64,000 nt of DNA from Cryobacterium mannosilyticum (lineage in GTDB: Bacteria > Actinomycetota > Actinomycetes > Actinomycetales > Microbacteriaceae): assembly GCF_004402705.1 (NCBI RefSeq), contig NZ_SOFM01000009.1, forward strand, positions 1-64,000, read 5' to 3'. The translations under genes and the position numbers were made by a program. The notes under the pieces were generated by a model that had not been told where the DNA came from, ran no database searches, and saw only the letters and a list, made by a program, of their open reading frames with translations. Shown one piece after another: positions 39,894 to 48,088 of this stretch (positions within the stretch are counted from its first letter, which is position 1; the number at the start of each line of letters is the position of its first letter).

Positions 39894-40939
39894 AGCTCGT
39901 TCTGCCTGGGGATGACGACCTGCTTGATGATCATGATCACCGAGGCGGCGACGGGGATCGCGATCAGCGCGCCCAGGATGCCGAGCAGCTGTCCACCGGC
40001 CAGGGCGGCGACGACGACGACGGCGCCCGGAACGGACACCGCCCGGTTCATGATGTTGGGGCTGAGCAGGTAGGCCTCAACCTGCATGTAGACGAGGTAG
40101 TAGATCGCCGCGACGAGGGCGGTCAGCGGCGAGCTCCCGATCCCGGGCACGAGGCAGGTCAGCACGATGATGACCGAACCGCTGATCGTGCCGACCAGCG
40201 GAATGAGCGAGAGCAGGAACGCGATCAGTGCAAGCAAAGCCGGGAACGGCGCCCCGATGATCGAGAGGAAGATGAAGCTCAGTACTCCGTTGCACAGCGC
40301 GAGCGCCGCCTGACCGATCACGAAGCGTCCGACGGCCGTCGTGATCTGTTCGGTCAGATCGGCGAACCGCTCGCGCTTCGTCGCCGGCACCAGCTGGTAC
40401 ATCGCCCGCTTGATGCTGTGCAGTGACGCGGTGAAGTAGAGCGACAGGATGAGGATGATCAGCCCGCCGAACAGGCCGCTCACCACGGCGAGCCCGGACT
40501 GGATCAACGTCGTCGTGATCGTGGTCAGGTTGCCGCCGAGGTAGTCCGTGATCGAGGCGACGATTTCGTTCACCTTGAGGCCGGGGAACTGGCGCTGGAT
40601 GTCCGCCAGGAAGGTGGACGTGTTCACCGACTTGACAAGGTCGGGGATGGCCTTGGAGAGCTTGGCAACCTGGTCGACGATGATCGGCACAATTGCGAAG
40701 ACCACGCCCGTCAGCACACCGACCACAGCGACCAGCACGGTGAGGATCGCGGCCCAGCGCGGAAACTTCTTCTTCTCCAGCCAGGACACTGCCGGGTCGA
40801 GGCCCAGGGAGATGAAGAGAGCAGCACCGACGTAGGTGATGATCGTCTGCAGGGTGACGACGGAGCTGATGATCAGCAGTCCGAGGCCGACACCCAGGGT
40901 GCCGATCAGTCCGACTCGGAACGCGTTCTGGATCTTCAC
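39890..40939 (-). CDS. AI-2E family transporter
   Basis: The 349-residue membrane protein has seven to eight helices and the family pattern (YVGAALFISLGLDPAVSWLEKK, LSLIPLVGTISGSVIIV, GGQLLGILGALIAIPVAA). Family members export varied substrates. AI-2 was named from one member only, so substrate is unknown. It starts with GTG 40939, 24 bases after the coiled-coil gene's end, and probably forms an operon with it. Confidence 0.9.
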   Translation of the reverse strand: MKIQNAFRVGLIGTLGVGLGLLIISSVVTLQTIITYVGAALFISLGLDPAVSWLEKKKFPRWAAILTVLVAVVGVLTGVVFAIVPIIVDQVAKLSKAIPDLVKSVNTSTFLADIQRQFPGLKVNEIVASITDYLGGNLTTITTTLIQSGLAVVSGLFGGLIILILSLYFTASLHSIKRAMYQLVPATKRERFADLTEQITTAVGRFVIGQAALALCNGVLSFIFLSIIGAPFPALLALIAFLLSLIPLVGTISGSVIIVLTCLVPGIGSSPLTALVAAIYYLVYMQVEAYLLSPNIMNRAVSVPGAVVVVAALAGGQLLGILGALIAIPVAASVIMIIKQVVIPRQNEL

Positions 40940-40962
40940 TCTGAGTTTCCCCCTGCTTCGGT

Positions 40963-42576
40963 CTAGTCGTCTGTGGCCGTGACCCTCTCCGCCTGGGTGA
41001 GGAGGCCGCGCAGGCTTTCGAAGTAGCCGGCAACCGCGTCGCGCTCAATCCTAATCTGCGAGAGGCGCTCTTCGGCGTCGGTGACGAGGGCGCGTGTGCG
41101 CGCCTCCGCCTCGGACACCAGGGCGGCAGCCCTGGCCTCGGCCTCTCGCACGATCTGCTCCGCGCCGGCTTCGGCCGCCTTCTTCGCGATCCTGGCGTCG
41201 TTCCGGGCGCCGCTGTCGAGCTGGTCGTTCAGCGCGCGCAGCTCGGCCGTGCGCTTGTTCGTGTCGGCGAGCTGGCGGGCCGCCTCATCGAGGAACTTCT
41301 GGGTCTGCGCGACGGCCTCCTGGTGGCGGACCAGGTGCCCCTGCTCGGCCTCGTCACGGCGAGCCTTGAGCTCGATGTCGAGGTCGGCCCTGGTCTGGTC
41401 GATCTCGCGCCGCAGCCTGGCCGCCTCGTGCTCCCCGCGCTTCCGTGCGGCGGTGAGCTGGTTGTCCAGGTCGATCCGCAGTTGTTCGCTGTCGGCCGTG
41501 AAGTCCGCGCGGGACTGCTCGTTGTCGCGCGCCTGGTCGGCGTGGGACTGCTCGAGTTCCGCGGCGAGATCGGCCCTGGCCTTCTCGATCTCCCGGGCGA
41601 GGGAGACTCGCTGGCGCTCGAGGTCCCGGGTGAGGTCGGTCTGGGCCTGTTCCCGCTCGATGACGAGGTCGGCCCGGGCCAGCTCGATCTCGCGTTCGAG
41701 GTCGATCTTCGCCTGCTCGATTTCGATTGCCAGTTCGGCGCGGGCCAGCTCGCTCTCGTGTGCCAGATCGATCCTGGCCTGCTCGGTCTCCCTGGCCAGG
41801 TCCAGGCGGTCCTGTTCGGTCTCCGCGGCGAGGTCGATCCTGGCCTGCTCGGTCTCCCTGGCCAGGTCGGCGCGCTGCTGGTCCAGTTCGTGCGCGACCT
41901 CGGCCCGGGTGAGTTCGGTTTCGCGGGTGAGGCCGGCCGCGATCTCGCGGGCCTCCGTGGCCTCCCGCTGGGCCACGACCCGCACCTCGGCAGCCTCGCG
42001 TTCGGCCTCCGAGCGGATGGCCGCCACCTCACGTTTGACCGTGGCGCGCAGCTCCGCGGCCTCGGTGGCGACCGCGCCGCGAATGGCGGCGGCCTCCTGG
42101 ACGCCGTCCTGAGTGAGGGTGGTGTAGTCGTCGTGGGCGCGGGCAAGCAGATCGTCGGCTTCCGCGGAGGCGTCTTCGAGGATGCGCTCGGCCTTCACCG
42201 CGGCATCCGACAGGACGCGCTCGGCGTGGTCGGCCGCTTCGCGGCGGAGCGTGTCGACCTCGGCGGCAGCGGACGCGCGCAGACGCTCGGCGTCGATGTC
42301 GGCCTGGGCGATGACACGGGTGGACTGCTCCTCGGCCACCCGAAGTGTGTTCTCGAGCTTGGTGCCGAGCCCGGAGAAGGTGGGGCTGCCCACTTCCTCG
42401 ATTTCGGCGTTCAGGTCGTCGATGTGCGCGGCCAGGCGCTTGATCTCCCGGGCGGCCTCGGTGGCCTGGCTGTTCGCCTGGATCAGGTCCCGGCGCAAAC
42501 CCTGCAACGCCTTGTCGACCTCTTCCTTGTCATAACCACGGAAAACCTGGGTGAAATCAGCTTCGTCGGTCGGCAC
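40963..42576 (-). CDS. Scy/FilP-like coiled-coil protein with DivIVA-type N-terminus
   Basis: The 537-residue protein begins with a DivIVA-like module (FTQVFRGYDKEEVDKALQGLRRDL). Long coiled coil follows. Residues about 216-380 are fifteen consecutive 11-residue (hendecad) units of the type LARETEQARID, LAAETEQDRLD, LAHESELARAE. Hendecads give right-handed coiled coils and are the hallmark of Scy and related polar cytoskeletal proteins of actinobacteria. The C-terminus is rich in AEARAAALVSEAEARTRALV. Start GTG 42576 with GAGGAG. It probably acts with polar DivIVA. Confidence 0.82.
   Translation of the reverse strand: MPTDEADFTQVFRGYDKEEVDKALQGLRRDLIQANSQATEAAREIKRLAAHIDDLNAEIEEVGSPTFSGLGTKLENTLRVAEEQSTRVIAQADIDAERLRASAAAEVDTLRREAADHAERVLSDAAVKAERILEDASAEADDLLARAHDDYTTLTQDGVQEAAAIRGAVATEAAELRATVKREVAAIRSEAEREAAEVRVVAQREATEAREIAAGLTRETELTRAEVAHELDQQRADLARETEQARIDLAAETEQDRLDLARETEQARIDLAHESELARAELAIEIEQAKIDLEREIELARADLVIEREQAQTDLTRDLERQRVSLAREIEKARADLAAELEQSHADQARDNEQSRADFTADSEQLRIDLDNQLTAARKRGEHEAARLRREIDQTRADLDIELKARRDEAEQGHLVRHQEAVAQTQKFLDEAARQLADTNKRTAELRALNDQLDSGARNDARIAKKAAEAGAEQIVREAEARAAALVSEAEARTRALVTDAEERLSQIRIERDAVAGYFESLRGLLTQAERVTATDD
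41437..41931 (-). repeat. Fifteen 33-bp units encoding hendecads
   Basis: The segment encodes fifteen units of eleven residues. Its bases repeat with 33-base period (for example AGGTCGATC...CTGGCCTGCTCG). Units diverge to the ends, as expected from old expansion by recombination. Confidence 0.85.
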
Positions 42577-42809
42577 GCTATCTCCTCATAATGGGACTCT
42601 GACCCCGCATTCGGGTTCTCTCAGGGCAGGGCCGTGATAATTTTAGTCTGTCCGGGAGACCGGGTCGCGTCCCGAGTTCAAGGGGCTATTAGGCGCCTCT
42701 CAGCGGCACCCAGTATCGTGAGACGTCCTGTCTGCTGCAACCCGGGCTCGAATCCGGGCGGTGCGTGCGAGTGCGTGCGTCCGGCGGCCGGCGACACAGG
42801 AGGGTTTAC

Positions 42810-44627
42810 GTGCGTTTTGTTCTTGCCATTGTGGCATTCGTCCTCGCGGCCGCGATGATCGTTCTCGGCATCGCCCAGCGGACGGTCTTTCTTGAACCGG
42901 CTTCCACGAGCGTCAGCACCACGGTCGCCGACGATGTCCGGTTCGCGGTCATCGAGCCCAGTGCCCTCACCGCCTTCCCCGGCAGCCAGACGCTCACCAT
43001 CACCGGGTCAGACACCGTTTTCGCCGCTTACGGACGGTCGGGCGACGTCAAGGCGTGGCTCGCCGACGAGCCCTACGACGACATCCGTCAGGTCAAGAAC
43101 ACCGCCAGGCTGAGCAGCAAGCTCACCGAGGCCCCGGCGGCGGCCGGTGAGGCGTCGACGGATGCTCCCGCCGGCGCCCCCGTGGCGCGGCAGAGCACCG
43201 ACCCGGTCGGCTCCGACCTGTGGCTGCAGGAGTTCAGCGGCAAGGGCTCGCTGACCACCACCATCAATGTTCCGGACGGCATCGCGGTCATCGTCGCCTC
43301 GGACGGCACGAAGCCCGCGCCGACGAAGATCACCATCACCTGGCCCACCGACAACTCGACCCCGATGGCCGGCCCCCTGATCGCCGGAGGTGGAGCGCTC
43401 GCGGTCATCGGGCTGATCCTCTACCTGTGGGCGCTCATCCACCTGCGCCGCTCCCACGGTCCCCGCCGAAACCTGCCGCGCGGGCCGCGGATGCCCCGGC
43501 TGCCCCGGGTGCCGCGGCCCAAGTCGATCAAGGCGAGCGAGATCACCGGTCCGCGCCGTTCCATCACCCGCAAATTCATCGCCACCGTGCCGGTCCTCCT
43601 GGTGACCGGCCTCGTGCTGAGCGGTTGCTCCGCTGATTTCTGGCCGAGTTCCCCGGCGACTCCCGATGCGGCGGCCAGCGCGACCGCCGCCGCGACCGAC
43701 GTGCCCAAGGCCGTCAAGGACGTGCCGCCGCCCGCGGTGACGGTGCCCCAGCTCGAACGCATCGTGCGACGGATCGCCGTTCTCACCACCGACGCGGACG
43801 CCAAGCTCAACGGCGACGCCCTCGCGGCCCGGTTCACCGGCCCGGCGCTGGAACAGCGCCTGGCCAACTACAAGATCCGGGCGGCCATCGCTGACTACCC
43901 GGCGTTGCCCGCGTTGCCGGCGTCCCCGCTGACACTGACGCTTCCCCAGCAATCCTCGACCTGGCCACGGGTCGTGATGACGGTCATCCAGAGCGCGGAC
44001 GATGCCGCTGTCGCACCGACGGCCATCGTGCTGAGGCAGGAGACTCCCCGGTCGGCCTACCTGATCGAGTACGCGGTGCAGCTCGAGGCCGCGGCGAAGG
44101 TGCCGGATGTCGCCCCGGCGACCATCGGCGCGCCGATCATCGCCCCCGACTCGAAACTGCTGCTCCTGCCGCCGGGCGAGGTGGCGGCGGCCTATGCCGA
44201 CATCCTGCTCCAGGGGGACAAGAGCCCGTCCTACGGCCTGTTCCAGGTGAAGGGCGACACCTTCCGCACCCAGGTGGGGCTCGACAAGAAGAACGAGAAA
44301 CGGGCCGCCCTCCCGACGACCGCGTCGATCGATTTCGCGGCCGCCGTCGGCGCTGGTTCACCGGTCGCCCTGGCGACGAACGACTCCGGGAGCATCGTCG
44401 CCGTCAGCATCACCGAGACCGAGACCGTGAAACCGGTCGACGCGGGCGCGACGGTCAGCCCGGAGGGCGCCAGCAAGGCGCTGTCGGGCGTGTCGGCGAC
44501 CGCAAAGGGAATCCAGAGCACTTACGGCGACCAGCTCCTGTTCCACGTGCCGGCCGCCGGTTCATCCGACAAAATCGTCCTCCTTGGCTTCGCCCAGGGT
44601 CTGATCTCATCCACGGAGCTTCCATGA
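42810..44627 (+). CDS. Three-TM envelope protein with internal lipobox, function unknown
   Basis: The 605-residue protein has a membrane helix at the N-terminus (VLAIVAFVLAAAMIVLGIAQR), a long extracytoplasmic part and a second helix (PLIAGGGALAVIGLILYLWALIH). A basic linker leads to a third hydrophobic run that ends as a lipobox, TGLVLSGCSADFW, followed by another extracytoplasmic domain. It looks like a fused membrane protein and lipoprotein. Start GTG 42810 follows AGGAGGG. Its TGA shares ATGA with the next gene. Confidence 0.8.
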   Translation: MRFVLAIVAFVLAAAMIVLGIAQRTVFLEPASTSVSTTVADDVRFAVIEPSALTAFPGSQTLTITGSDTVFAAYGRSGDVKAWLADEPYDDIRQVKNTARLSSKLTEAPAAAGEASTDAPAGAPVARQSTDPVGSDLWLQEFSGKGSLTTTINVPDGIAVIVASDGTKPAPTKITITWPTDNSTPMAGPLIAGGGALAVIGLILYLWALIHLRRSHGPRRNLPRGPRMPRLPRVPRPKSIKASEITGPRRSITRKFIATVPVLLVTGLVLSGCSADFWPSSPATPDAAASATAAATDVPKAVKDVPPPAVTVPQLERIVRRIAVLTTDADAKLNGDALAARFTGPALEQRLANYKIRAAIADYPALPALPASPLTLTLPQQSSTWPRVVMTVIQSADDAAVAPTAIVLRQETPRSAYLIEYAVQLEAAAKVPDVAPATIGAPIIAPDSKLLLLPPGEVAAAYADILLQGDKSPSYGLFQVKGDTFRTQVGLDKKNEKRAALPTTASIDFAAAVGAGSPVALATNDSGSIVAVSITETETVKPVDAGATVSPEGASKALSGVSATAKGIQSTYGDQLLFHVPAAGSSDKIVLLGFAQGLISSTELP

Positions 44628-45598
44628 GTCTTGTGCCACCGTCCGGCGTCAATATGCGCGGAGCCGTCGATCTCTCGTCCCTGGTGAACCGGCCACCGGC
44701 TTCCGTCCCGGGGTCACCTGCTGCGGCAGCCGGGGCAGTGCCGGCCGCCGTGCCGGTGCCGAGCCTCACCCTGGAGGGCACCGACGCGAACTTCGGCGAG
44801 GTGCTCGAACTGTCCATGACGGTGCCCGTGATCGTCGACCTGTGGGCCGAGTGGTGCGAGCCGTGCAAGCAGCTCACGCCCCTCCTTGAAAAGCTCGTCG
44901 CCGAGTACGAGGGCCGGTTCGTGCTGGCCAAGGTCGACGTCGACTCCAACCCGCAGCTGACCCAGGCGTTCCAGGCCCAGTCGATCCCGACCGTCGCCGC
45001 GGTCATCGGCGGCCAACCGGTGCAGCTCTTCAACGGGGCGATCCCCGAAGGCCAGGTCCGTGAGGTCCTCCAGCGCGTGCTGCAGCTCGCGGCCGAGCAC
45101 GGAGTCACCGGCACCGCCGTCGCACCGGAGCCCACGGGGGAGGCCGACGACGCGGCTGAGGCGCCGGCGCCGGTCGAACCCGAGTTGCCGCCGCTGCACC
45201 GTGAGGCGTACGAAGCCATCGAACGTGGCGACTACGCCGCCGCGACCGCGCTCTACAAGACCGCGGTCGCCCAGGACCCGCGCGACCAGATGGCCATCGC
45301 CGGCCTCGCCCAGGTCGGCCTGCTGGCCCGGTTGCACGGCCGGACCATGGCCGAGATCCGCGCGGAGGCCGCTGCGGCGCCCGGGGATCTCGACGCCCAG
45401 CTGCTCGTCGCCGACCTGGACCTGTCCGGCGGCCATGTCGAGGACGCCTTCGACCGCCTGCTGGCTCTCTTCCCGACCCAGGACCCCGCCGGCAGGAACA
45501 GGATCCGCGAGCGCATCCTCGACCTGTTCGAGGTCATCGGCCAGGACGACCCGCGCGTTGCTCCGACCCGGTCCCGCCTGACGGCCCTGCTCTACTGA
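44624..45598 (+). CDS. Thioredoxin-TPR protein (CnoX/YbbN-like chaperedoxin)
   Basis: The 324-residue protein has a Thr/Ala/Pro-rich N-terminus of about 45 residues, then a thioredoxin fold with active site WCEPC (Trp77-Cys78-...-Cys81) and cis-Pro loop SIPTVAAV. The C-terminal TPR-like helices (HREAYEAIERGDYAAATALYKTAVAQDPRD, NRIRERILDLFEVIGQDDPRV) match CnoX. CnoX protects substrates from oxidation and passes them to chaperones. The catalytic site is intact, unlike E. coli CnoX (SxxC). It starts in an ATGA overlap. Confidence 0.9.
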   Translation: MSLVPPSGVNMRGAVDLSSLVNRPPASVPGSPAAAAGAVPAAVPVPSLTLEGTDANFGEVLELSMTVPVIVDLWAEWCEPCKQLTPLLEKLVAEYEGRFVLAKVDVDSNPQLTQAFQAQSIPTVAAVIGGQPVQLFNGAIPEGQVREVLQRVLQLAAEHGVTGTAVAPEPTGEADDAAEAPAPVEPELPPLHREAYEAIERGDYAAATALYKTAVAQDPRDQMAIAGLAQVGLLARLHGRTMAEIRAEAAAAPGDLDAQLLVADLDLSGGHVEDAFDRLLALFPTQDPAGRNRIRERILDLFEVIGQDDPRVAPTRSRLTALLY

Positions 45599-45622
45599 CC
45601 CTCCCGCCTCCTTCCGCTCCGC

Positions 45623-45677
45623 GAGAGTGCGGAATCGGCCCCTTCCGAAGAACTGAAGGGGCCGATTCTGCGCTCTC
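45623..45677. terminator. Bidirectional terminator between cnoX-like gene and glgB
   Basis: A 23-bp stem pairs 45623-45645 with 45655-45677 (two G-U pairs) around a nine-base loop, in the 96 bases between convergent genes. Confidence 0.85.
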
Positions 45678-45694
45678 ACGCGGTGGGCGGCAGG

Positions 45695-48088
45695 TCAGCG
45701 ACGCAGGCGCAACCAGAGGCCGGCGAGCGGCGGCAGGGTGAGGGTCGCGGATGCCGGCCGGCCGGCCCAGGGCTCGGCGACCGCGTCCACGGCACCGAGG
45801 TTGCCCACGCCGGAGCCGCCGAAGATCCCCGCGTCCGTGTTGACGATCTCGTCCCATACCCCGGCGAACGGCAGGCCGACCCGGTAGCCGGTGTGCGGCT
45901 GCCCGGAGAAGTTGAACAGGCAGGCGACGGGATTGCCGTCGTTGTCCCAGCGCAGGAACGAGATCACGTTCTGGGCGGCGGCTCCGCCGTCGAGCAGCTC
46001 GAAGCCGCCCGGGTCGTTGTCGCGCGCCCACAGGCTCGCAGTGTCCCGGTAGGTGCGGTTGAGGGCACCGACAAGGGTGAACAGCCCGCGGTGCGCGGGC
46101 TGGTCCAGCATCCACCAGTCGAGGCCGCGCGACTCGCTCCACTCCGACCGCTGTCCGAATTCCTGGCCCATGAAGAGCAGCTGTTTGCCCGGGTGGGCCC
46201 ACATGAACGACAGGTAGGCGCGCACATTCGCGAGCTGCTGCCACGAGTCGCCCGGCATCTTCGCGACCAGGGAGCCCTTGCCGTGCACGACCTCGTCGTG
46301 GCTGATCGGCAGCAGGAAGTTCTCGCTGAAGGCGTAGACGAAGGAGAAGGTCATCTCATTGTGGTGGTAGGCCCGGTACATCGGGTCGACCTGCATGTAC
46401 TCCAGTGAGTCGTGCATCCAGCCCATGTTCCACTTGAAGCCGAAGCCGAGCCCGCCGCCGGAGGTCGGTGCGGTCACCCCGCCCCAGTTCGTGGACTCCT
46501 CGGCGATCATCACCGTTCCGGGGTTGCGCTTGTAGGCCGTGGCGGTGATCTCCTGGAGCAGGCTGATCGCCTCGAGGTTCTCGTTTCCGCCGTAGATGTT
46601 CGGCTCCCACTGGCCGTCCTCCCGGGAATAGTCCAGGTAGAGCATGGAGGCGACGGCGTCGACGCGCAGGCCGTCGATGTGGAACTCCTCGAGCCAGTAG
46701 AGCGCGTTCGCGACGAGGAAGTTGCGCACCTGCTTCTGCCCGAAGTCGAACACGAAGGTGCCCCAGTCCATCTGCTCGCCGCGGCGCGGGTCGGGGTGTT
46801 CGTAGAGAGCCTGGCCGTCGAATCGGGCCAGGGCGAAGTCGTCCTTCGGGAAGTGCCCGGGAACCCAGTCCATGATCACGCCGATCCCGGCCTGGTGCAG
46901 CCGGTCGATCAGGTAGCGCAGGTCGTCGGGGTGACCGAACCGGCTGGTCGGCGCGTAGTAGCCGGTGACCTGGTAGCCCCAGGACCCGCCGAAGGGGTGC
47001 TCGCACAGCGGCATGAACTCGACGTGCGTGTAGGCGAGTTCCTCGAGGTAGGAGATGAGTTCGTCCGCGAGGTCGCGGTAGCCGAGCCCGGGACGCCACG
47101 ACCCGACGTGCATCTCGTAGATGCTCATCGGTCGGTCGTGCTGGTCGGTGGCGCTGCGCGCGGTGAGCCAGGCGGCATCCCCCCACTCGTACGACGTCTC
47201 GCCGATGACGGACGCCGTCTTCGGCGGCACCTCGGTGTACCGGGCCATCGGATCGGCCTTGCGGACCCAGTCACCGGACTGCGTGAGGAGCTCGAACTTG
47301 TAGTTGGAACCGGCGGGGAGGCCGGGCACGAACAGCTCCCAGACGCCCGTGCTGCCCATGTTGCGCATGGAGTGCAGCACACCGCTCCAGCCGTTGAAGT
47401 CACCGATCACGCGCACCGATCTGGCGTGCGGGGCCCAGACCGAGAACGAGGTCCCGGTGGTCTCGCCCATGGCTCCGGCGTGCGAGCGGTAGTGCGCGCC
47501 GAGCACGTCCCAGAGGCGTTCGTGGCGGCCCTCGCCGATCAGGTGCAGGTCGAGCTCGCCGAGGGTGGGCAGGAACCGGTACGGGTCGTCGACGATCCAG
47601 GTCGGAGCGTCACTGTAGCGCGCCTCCAGCGTGTAATCCTGCAGGCCGAGGGTGCTGACGCCCTGCCAGATCCCGCGGCTCAGGTGCGCCAGCTCGACGT
47701 GCGCACCGGTCGACAGGATGGCGAAGACCTCGGTGGCCAGCGGGCGCAGGGCGCGGATGACCGTGAGCGGGTCGGTGACGGCGCCGTCGCCGGCTCCGGA
47801 CGGCTGCAGCAGGTGCTGGCCGAGGACCTCATGCGGGTTGTAGTACCGGCCCTCGGCGACGGCCTCGAGCACCGATTCCGGGAGCGTCGGGAGCGACCCG
47901 GCGGGGGACGAGGAGGACGAGGTCGGCGTGGGCGTCGCTACGGCGGGGCTCGCGGCCGGGGCGGTCGCTCTGGGCGGGACGGTTGCCGTCGGCGGGACGA
48001 TCGCCGCGGGCGGGACGGTTGCCGTCGGCGGGACGGTTGCCGTCGGCGGGACCGTCACGGCGGCCGGGTCCTCGTGGGCGTGCTTCAT
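45695..48088 (-). CDS. glgB: 1,4-alpha-glucan branching enzyme
   Basis: The 797-residue GH13 enzyme has CBM48/N-domains and the catalytic barrel with nucleophile Asp in DGLRVDAVASM, acid Glu in IAEESTNWGG and Asp in SHDEVVHGKGS. The GlgB-specific YDSREDGQW-like segment (YSREDGQWEPNIYGG) is also present. It adds alpha-1,6 branches. Residues about 8-45 are a Thr/Val/Pro/Ala repeat (VPPTAT) unlike other GlgBs. It overlaps glgE by four bases (ATGA). Confidence 0.96.
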   Translation of the reverse strand: MKHAHEDPAAVTVPPTATVPPTATVPPAAIVPPTATVPPRATAPAASPAVATPTPTSSSSSPAGSLPTLPESVLEAVAEGRYYNPHEVLGQHLLQPSGAGDGAVTDPLTVIRALRPLATEVFAILSTGAHVELAHLSRGIWQGVSTLGLQDYTLEARYSDAPTWIVDDPYRFLPTLGELDLHLIGEGRHERLWDVLGAHYRSHAGAMGETTGTSFSVWAPHARSVRVIGDFNGWSGVLHSMRNMGSTGVWELFVPGLPAGSNYKFELLTQSGDWVRKADPMARYTEVPPKTASVIGETSYEWGDAAWLTARSATDQHDRPMSIYEMHVGSWRPGLGYRDLADELISYLEELAYTHVEFMPLCEHPFGGSWGYQVTGYYAPTSRFGHPDDLRYLIDRLHQAGIGVIMDWVPGHFPKDDFALARFDGQALYEHPDPRRGEQMDWGTFVFDFGQKQVRNFLVANALYWLEEFHIDGLRVDAVASMLYLDYSREDGQWEPNIYGGNENLEAISLLQEITATAYKRNPGTVMIAEESTNWGGVTAPTSGGGLGFGFKWNMGWMHDSLEYMQVDPMYRAYHHNEMTFSFVYAFSENFLLPISHDEVVHGKGSLVAKMPGDSWQQLANVRAYLSFMWAHPGKQLLFMGQEFGQRSEWSESRGLDWWMLDQPAHRGLFTLVGALNRTYRDTASLWARDNDPGGFELLDGGAAAQNVISFLRWDNDGNPVACLFNFSGQPHTGYRVGLPFAGVWDEIVNTDAGIFGGSGVGNLGAVDAVAEPWAGRPASATLTLPPLAGLWLRLRR
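47970..48057 (-). repeat. 18-bp tandem repeats encoding VPPTAT in glgB
   Basis: About five copies of an 18-base unit encode TVPPTA-type hexapeptides near the N-terminus. The units are nearly identical at the DNA level, so they look recent. Confidence 0.8.

Noticed and set aside
42730..42780. tRNA-like T-arm (CCCGG-GCTCGAAT-CCGGG)
   Set aside because: The loop has eight bases and no acceptor, D or anticodon arm can be formed around it, so it is not supported as a tRNA.
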